A stretch of DNA of 64,000 nt from assembly GCA_028386065.3 (NCBI GenBank), contig JAKUCV010003272.1, forward strand, positions 65,816 to 129,815. Direction: 5' to 3'. Made by a program: the position numbers and the translations under genes. Under the pieces are notes generated by a model. That model ran no database searches and was not told where the DNA came from. It saw nothing but the letters and a program-made list of their open reading frames with translations. Source of the stretch: Turnera subulata (lineage: Eukaryota; Streptophyta; Magnoliopsida; Malpighiales; Passifloraceae). Below, piece by piece: positions 58,061 through 64,000 of this stretch (within the stretch, counting starts at the first letter, position 1; the number at the start of each line of letters is the position of its first letter).

Positions 58061-60230
58061 ATTTGAGCCGTGGAGTTATTATCCCAAGAGCGAATTTTTT
58101 AATTTTGAGAATACCTTCCCGCTTATTGTAATCTTGACATAATTGGGGTTTTATTTTTTATTTAGGCGAGTCTAAAGCGACATGCGCCTTGAATTTCTCA
58201 GGAATTATTTCTAACTTCTCACACTTGCTTTCCTTTTCTACTCCTTTGTTATTTTTCCTTCTGGATTATTCATGTTCCTAACTCTCTGTTATCCTCTTCT
58301 CATGGCTTCTTTAAGCTATTCCCCTCTTCTCACAAATTCTTCCACCAATCCATTGTCGGATATTGTAAACAACCAAACTCTAACATACCCCCAAACAGTT
58401 TCTCATTTCCAATCAGAAGTGAAACAAATTAGGCGGCTTGGTCCAACCCTTTCTCTATCCTTTGAGTCGTGCCCTGATGAGAACTATGGCTCCTTAGGGC
58501 CAGCTGCAGTTGTTGATAGCCCCCTTCTCCAAAAGGTCTGTCCTTTATTTCGCCTTGATGGAATTCTCCTAGAATAGAGAGTCATGCTCCGGCATTGGTC
58601 TTTAAAGACGATTACTAGGGACAAGTATTTGATCCAATCCTGGCCATATCCTGCTCATGACTAGCCTTGACGGTGAATTTCTTGGATAAACCGCCTTAAA
58701 CACCAATTTTTCAAGAGATCGAAGCATTGGGGTCTTTACGATCTCATTATGCTCTCGTGCGAGATGTTAGAAATTGACCGGCCTTTCTTTGGTGTTGCGG
58801 CCTTGTTTTGAAATTTAGTCGTCAATTGTTTTGTCTTTCCTTTCGGGTCCTTCACTATTAACTTATATGACTTAAGTGTCATTTTTAGGCTTCCTCCCCC
58901 TGGGCATGAATTCGACCATCGGGAAACTTTCGACATCTAATTCTTCAAAGAATAGATCTCTTAGGATTATGGCGTAGTAGCAAGCTTAGACACCCCTCAA
59001 GACCCCAACGAAGGTCATTTCAGGTTTCTTAACATTTTCATTAAAAAAATATTTGTTCTGCCCTCATGCTAGAAATTGCATCAAACGCTTTTCCCCTTCG
59101 GTTCACTATCTGTTCCAAACTGGCAATCTAAGTGGCCCTTGGCCACTTAGTTCTGGCCGCTATTATCGGGGCACGTTTGAACTAACTTCAACTATTTCCT
59201 ACAAGCTGAGCCATGTAGCGAGGGGACCCTTATAGCTGGTTCTGATATGGTTTGCAACCAGCCTCCCGGAGTTTATCGAATCTCAGCTTGCCCCCCCCCA
59301 GTCCTAATCGCTTTTAGTCATTTGGGCATCTATTCATTCATTTGATTTGCGTCACCGAGGGGTTCGTGAGCATGTAGCTCGTGTGCGGAACCTTTTCGGC
59401 TTTCCTTCTTATTTAGGGCCATATATTGCTGGTTGTCTAAATCGCATGGCTACTTGGTAGAGCGTCTTAATTGCCAGGGATCGAACCAAGGTATATAGCC
59501 CCTTTATTATTGTGCAGCTTAACTAGTCTCGCCTAATTTGTCCTTGTGCCTCTTCTTTTCTCTTTTAACCAGCTATCCTCTTTATATCTCTTTAGCTCAT
59601 AGCACAAAAATGAAGCTGTGAAAGTTTTGGTCTTAATTCAACAAGCCTGAGATTACGGTATTGCCATTAACCCATACAAAGTCGGTGCGTGGGCCTTAAA
59701 TGCGGTGACATGGTGGCTCACTCACTCTACTTGCTTGTTCTCCACCCCTATTTATGATTCTTTGGACAAGAATGACCTTATCACCTTCCTGCTTAAGTTT
59801 TCCTTGAGCTACTCTCCCTTCTTAGCATTTCTTATTTTTGTTAATCCTTTTCTTGTTCTATTTATCTTGTAAAAAAAAAGCAAGGCTCCGGCTAGAGTCA
59901 TGGATGACAATCTGTCTGGCAAAGGAGAAGAGCTGATGAGGATGCAGAGGAAGTGATTGCCAATCTCATGCCACAAACAGTTAAGAAAGCCAAGAGGACC
60001 AAAAGAGCCAAGGTAGTCTCGGCTGTCGCTATCTCTCTTTCGCCTAACACCTCTTCTCTGGTGCCCACGAAAAGTGATTACTCTATTTTAGAGATAGCGT
60101 TTATCTCACAGCCAGCCCAAGACACCACGGCCACATCTCTTACGGTCATTCAACCGTTTACTTCTTCTTTTATCCCAAGGATTCCCCCTAAACAAGAATG
60201 ACGGCTCTCTGCTGCTCAATGTCCTGCTAG
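58061..60230 (+). pseudogene. Degenerate plant-mobile-domain-like remnant
   Basis: Weak coding traces on the plus strand: 58298-58577 (Ser/Leu-rich frame ending LFRLDGILLE), W-rich text near 58590-58740, YSFI and FRAIY-like text near 59325-59460, and a Lys-rich frame ending near 60201. The order resembles the plant mobile domain found in some transposons, but frames are short and broken. Low certainty; it could be another repeat class. Confidence 0.3.
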
Positions 60231-60235
60231 TTCTT

Positions 60236-61460
60236 TTGTAACTATCCAGCCCTGCATCTTGCTTCCTGGTTACACAACTTCTTTTTTGGTAAAGGCATGA
60301 TCTTAAATCCCTGAAACGTCCAATATAATCCAGGACTGATTCTTCAGATCTCTGCACACCTCTAGCTAAATCTGCTAGTAAAACCTCTTCAAACTCACGG
60401 TAGAACCGATCGTGAAAAAAATTTTCCATTTCCATAGCCTCCCATGATTGTATAGAATCTTGCTCCAATATGGAATACCAATGAAAAGTTGGTCCAGTTA
60501 AAGTCTCACTGAACAACCTCAGTTTTAAGAAAGTATTATTTCCAGCGTCACAGCACTATGCTGAGAACTTATCAACATACTCCAAAGTGGATACTTGCCC
60601 ATCCCTTGAAAAATGATTAATATATAGTCTCTTAAAACCATGTGGGGATACCTGGACTTTGTCTATCTCAATACTACTAATTATATATGTAGTGTCCTCC
60701 TTACCCAACCTCAAGCCCATTTTCTCTCTTAGAAAATTTAATCATCTCTTTCCACTGCTGAGGGTTTTGGGGCGTTAAAAAAATTCATATTCAGTTGGGG
60801 TAGTGGCAGCATCGCCATTGGCTATCCAGTAACTATGTATACAACAACGGGCTAAGGAGGAGTAGGCTAAGGTGCCACAAACTATTGAGCCGTATGTTAA
60901 GGAGCTGCTAGCGGTACTGATGACTGAAGTGTTGCGAGCTGGATTGTGATGAGCTATTGAGTTGTGACTGGTAGCACTCATCTTGGCTAGGAAGCCGCAG
61001 GCTATTGAACCACTGTAAATAGAGGCAGTGAAAAATTCTAAACCATGGGTTAGACATTCTGCGCTCTTCGTCCATCACCATTTCCATTACCATGAAATCC
61101 CCTTTCAGCATTGTTACCCCTCGAGTTTCGCCCATTACCTACGTTGGGCTGACCCCCTGCGACCGTGTTAATGTAGGGGATAAGGCGAGTATGATTTGTT
61201 GTTGCAACTAGGTCTAGGATATAACCAATACGAGGAATGGGCAAAGGTACACTAGCCCCCGGTGTGTCCGCTATTGAAGTACCACTTGGTCCAAAAAGTG
61301 TCACAACAAGTTGGACAATCGGATCTCCGCCCAATATGACCTCTATTAATGACAAAAATGCTTGGACCTGGCCATCTGACAGTAGTAGTCTTCCATTGTA
61401 AGACAAAGGTTGTGAGCTTGACATGATGGCTGCAATCATGTTCTGCCCGCAGCTTAGCAT
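60236..61460 (-). pseudogene. Ty3/gypsy gag remnant
   Basis: On the minus strand 61460-61050 gives a Ser/Gly/Asn-rich N-terminus, then 60780-60300 encodes KLRLFSETLTGPTFHWYSIL, then SWEAMEMENFFHDRFYREFE and LDYIGRFRDL, the Retrotrans_gag core of gypsy elements. One or more frameshifts separate the parts. The small LTR element at 61556 lies directly upstream and may have interrupted the parent element. Confidence 0.7.
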
Positions 61461-61555
61461 ACTGAAGTAATGGGCTGATCCACCTGTTGAAAGAGATTGC
61501 CTTTAACTCAGGCTAAGCCTGATCTCTCAAGCATCTGACTCATGTTTGTTATTTC

Positions 61556-62491
61556 TGTTGGCTTTTTGTCCCTGTTGGTGCAACCCAAACAAGGAGCCTT
61601 GAAAAACAATTTTTGGTTTTATACCAATTGTTGGCTTTGATCTTCAAATTCTTCAGATTAAGTAAAAGAACATCGATGTTGTGTCAATAACATCGATGTT
61701 TTGATGATTCGAAAACTTCAAATATTGGGCAGAAATGATAAAACATCGATGTTTGAATCAAAACATCGATGTTTGCTACAGTGAAATTCTGGAATTTCCA
61801 GAAATTCTGCAGAAACACAAAACTGATTTTCTGGGTTACTTTTCAATTGGTTTTCTCTCAATTCACTCAATCTTTTGGCTTGTACACTTAATGAACAAAC
61901 TAAGAAACACTTTGTGAAGTGAAACACACTCAATGCACTCTTATTTCACTTGTAGAATTCAGATTACAACACTCAATATATAGGTAGAAAATCAACTTAC
62001 AGAAAACCAAGGCTGACTTTCTTGGTTACTGTTCCATTAATTTTCTCTCTAATCTCTCACAATATTTTGTTTTTAAACATTCTGAACATTTCAGAGTAAC
62101 AATGAAGTGAAACCAAAAACGTTACTTATTGCATTTCACTTGATTAAAACTGATTACAAGACCCAATTTATAGGCAGAAAACCAGCCTATTACACAACCA
62201 ATCCAACTCAGCTGACCCTACTACTTTAAGTAGTGGGTTTGCTTTTCCTAATCTGATCATAACAACGCATCAAATACAGTAAAAGACACTTACCAACCAG
62301 ACAAAACACATTATCCAACATGATAATGTTGGTTACAATAATCAAATAAAGACACTCTATACCTAACAACTTTAATTAAAGAAACCATATCTTGATCACA
62401 TCATCAGCTCCACTAACTTATTAATCACACCCCACTAACACTCCACTAACATCATGATCACAATAACATCAGCTTGGTCATACAATCAACA
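61556..62491 (-). repeat. 3' LTR of the DEK_C element
   Basis: Matches the right LTR (63482 onward) closely, with few changes. Contains two 73-bp units of paired palindromes (61669-61773) and a partial internal duplication (about 61840-61985 against 61990-62180, both with AGGCAGAAAA/TAGGTAGAAAA and TTTTCTCTC text). Confidence 0.82.
61669..61773. repeat. Four AACATCGATGTT palindromes in left LTR
   Basis: Perfect 12-bp palindromes at 61669, 61689, 61742 and 61762: pairs with starts 20 bp apart, and pairs 73 bp apart. Confidence 0.95.
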
Positions 62492-63424
62492 CTCCCCCTT
62501 GACCAAGCTGGTCTTCATGGTCAGCAAATTTAACAGGTTTTGTTTTGTTTTTGTTTGTTTTTTTTTGTATTGTCTGTTAATTAAAGTATCGAACGCTCCC
62601 TCGTGAACAAGCTGCTTTTCAACTTCAACATCAACATGCCCTTCATCAGATTGAACTTGTTTCCAGACTTGAAAGCTCTTCATCTTCTTTTTCTTTTTCC
62701 TCTTCTTTGCAGAACATTTGGCATCGAACAACTTATAAAATTCCAATGACTTCTCCTCACTATAAATGTCAATCTTTTTTCTCACTTTAATTTTCTGGTT
62801 TCTTCCATTTCCATTCAATTCCAGAGTTCTGCAATCAATAGGCTCATCCTCCACACATTGAATCTCAATAACATCAATTGTTGCAGGTAGTTCTATACCT
62901 GAATAATCATTTTCACTCTCAACCTCAATTAATTTGCAATTGGAGAAATCTTTGAACTCCAAACACAAATTCTCACGAACAACAAATCCAACATCATCAT
63001 TTTCCACAAATTCAATAGCATTTTCACGACTATAATCTGTGAAAATCTTATCAACCAAAACCTCCTTACCAAATAAGGCATCATCATCAACTTCATCAAA
63101 ACAATAACTCTTACCAAAGAAATCTTCATTTTCATTTTTTGCAATCAAATCAGAGCCATTTGTTACCTCTGATTCGGTGTCTTCTACAAGACCGTCAAAG
63201 CAATCTTCCTCTTCAATTTCTTCATTTTCATTGTTCCCAAGCTCGTCACTTTCAAGGAACAGAATCACTTGACTTTTGATAAACGTTTTTCTGTCCGACA
63301 AATCCAAGTCGAACTCTTCTTCCAGCTTCTGGCACAGCATCTTTGTTGTCATTGTGTTGAGGTCACAACTATGAAGAAGCTCCCTCAACCTTGCAGCAAT
63401 TACCCAATCAGAAACCATCTTCAT
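62486..63424 (-). CDS. DEK_C-domain protein encoded by LTR element
   Basis: 312 residues from the Met at 63424 (the frame is open to 63514 but that part reads through LTR and primer site). Residues 1-60 (MKMVSDWVIAARLRELLHSC, then TTKMLCQKLEEEFDLDLSDR, then KTFIKSQVILFLES) are a DEK C-terminal domain, a DNA-binding helical module found in plants at the N-terminus of SWIB-domain proteins. The following 150 residues are very acidic; then comes a Lys-rich, nuclear-localisation-like run (KKRKKKKKMK) and a short tail. No SWIB, gag or pol domain. The frame passes through the polypurine tract (VKGE) and ends five bases inside the 3' LTR. The DEK_C part is probably host-derived. Intact over 936 coding bases, suggesting recent activity or selection. 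Confidence 0.7.
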   Translation of the reverse strand: MKMVSDWVIAARLRELLHSCDLNTMTTKMLCQKLEEEFDLDLSDRKTFIKSQVILFLESDELGNNENEEIEEEDCFDGLVEDTESEVTNGSDLIAKNENEDFFGKSYCFDEVDDDALFGKEVLVDKIFTDYSRENAIEFVENDDVGFVVRENLCLEFKDFSNCKLIEVESENDYSGIELPATIDVIEIQCVEDEPIDCRTLELNGNGRNQKIKVRKKIDIYSEEKSLEFYKLFDAKCSAKKRKKKKKMKSFQVWKQVQSDEGHVDVEVEKQLVHEGAFDTLINRQYKKKQTKTKQNLLNLLTMKTSLVKGEC

Positions 63425-63481
63425 GGTTTCCAACAAATCAAAGACAGGACCCGTAAAAAACGAACCTGCTCCGCTACCAAT

Positions 63482-64000
63482 TGTTGGCTTTTTGTCCCTG
63501 TTGGTGCAACCCAAACAAGGAGCCTTGAAAAATAATTTTTGGTTTTATACCAATTGTTGGCTTTGATCTTCAAATTCTTCAGATTAAGCAAAAGAACATC
63601 GATGTTGTGTTAATAACATCGATGTTTTGATGATTCGGAAACTTCAAATAAACTGCCGAACAGCTAGAACATCGATGTTTGAATCAAAACATCGATGTTT
63701 AGATGATTCGAAAATTTCAAATATTGGGCAGAACTGATAAAACATCGATGTTTGAATCAAAACATCGATGTTGCTACAGTGAAATTCTGGAAATTCCAGA
63801 ATTCTGCAGAAACGCAAAAAACTGGTTTTCTTGGTTTCTTTTCAATTTGTTTTCTCTCAATTCACTCAATATTTTGGCTTGTACACTTAATGAACAAACT
63901 AAGAAACACTTTGTGAAGTGAAACACACTCAATGCACTCTTATTTCACTTGTAGAACTCAAATTACAATACTCAAAACATAGGCAGAAAATCAACTTACA
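63482..64000 (-). repeat. 5' LTR of the DEK_C element (partial)
   Basis: Begins TGTTGGCTTTTTGTCCCTGT like 61556. Has three 73-bp palindrome units against two in the other LTR. Cut by the window end. Confidence 0.82.
63595..63772. repeat. Six AACATCGATGTT palindromes in right LTR
   Basis: At 63595, 63615, 63668, 63688, 63741 and 63761: three pairs with 20-bp internal step and 73 bp between pairs. Confidence 0.95.

Larger units (their letters stand above)
61556..64000 (-). mobile_element. Small LTR retrotransposon with DEK_C-domain ORF (runs off window)
   Basis: Minus-strand element. The 3' LTR is 61556-62491 (936 bp, TGTTGGC to CAATCAACA on plus). The 5' LTR starts at 63482 and leaves the window at 64000. 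The interior (62492-63481) is 990 bp. Next to the 5' LTR is ATTGGTAGCGGAGCAGG, a candidate initiator-Met-type primer site; next to the 3' LTR is AAGGGGGAG, the polypurine tract. No gag or pol genes are present, so it must be mobilised by others. Total size would be about 2.9 kb. Confidence 0.8.

Noticed and set aside
58261..60201. Functional plant-mobile-domain gene
   Set aside because: Coding traces are short and broken by stops; only a low-confidence remnant is reported.

Overview
This is nuclear DNA from a flowering plant, almost certainly a eudicot. The evidence is intron-rich genes with GT/AG junctions, plant-specific families (BIG BROTHER-type RING ligase, MYB46/MYB83-type R2R3-MYB), a Cassandra element carrying 5S rRNA-like sequence, and dense nested copia, gypsy, Mutator and Harbinger-type elements. 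I cannot name the species.

Layout. The left 12 kb is gene space: a BIG BROTHER-like E3 ligase (1206-3798, +), an uncharacterised 359-residue protein with conserved ends (6438-9165, +), and a 69-residue single-exon protein (11499-11708, -). From 13.7 to 31.5 kb is a nest of repeats. It holds an 8.6-kb degenerate Ty1/copia element (copia A) with intact LTRs and a TATCT target duplication; inside it sit a PIF/Harbinger-like element (TTA duplication) and a 1.8-kb Mutator-like element. Next come a LINE fragment, a copia gag fragment joined to a 1.1-kb LTR, a 2.9-kb Tekay/Del-like gypsy LTR, a ~540-bp AT-rich tandem repeat and a solo LTR (TAGTT duplication).

The middle is gene space again: a possible two-exon small gene (31945-35045, +), the mitochondrial ATP synthase OSCP/subunit O gene (35871-38842, +) and a MYB83-like secondary-wall regulator (42487-44917, +). 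From 46.8 to 55.0 kb lies a second Mutator-like element (10-bp target duplication), split by copia B. Copia B has 187-bp LTRs that look identical and an AATTT duplication, but no intact coding region.

The right end has a tRNA-Ser(GCT), a tRNA-derived SINE with a 17-bp duplication, a Cassandra TRIM (ACCTT duplication), degenerate plant-mobile-domain and gypsy gag remnants, and a small LTR element running off the window.

Most unusual: the last element has a 990-bp internal region that is entirely one open reading frame, reading through primer-binding site and polypurine tract and encoding a host-like DEK_C domain. Its LTRs carry 73-bp repeats with paired 12-bp palindromes at a fixed 20-bp step. 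Second, copia A and copia B share an antisense open frame carrying a LINE-type endonuclease segment between gag and integrase. The host genes appear functionally independent of each other; no cluster logic is seen. All reading was by eye, so repeat-family names and intron junctions are inferences from sequence patterns.
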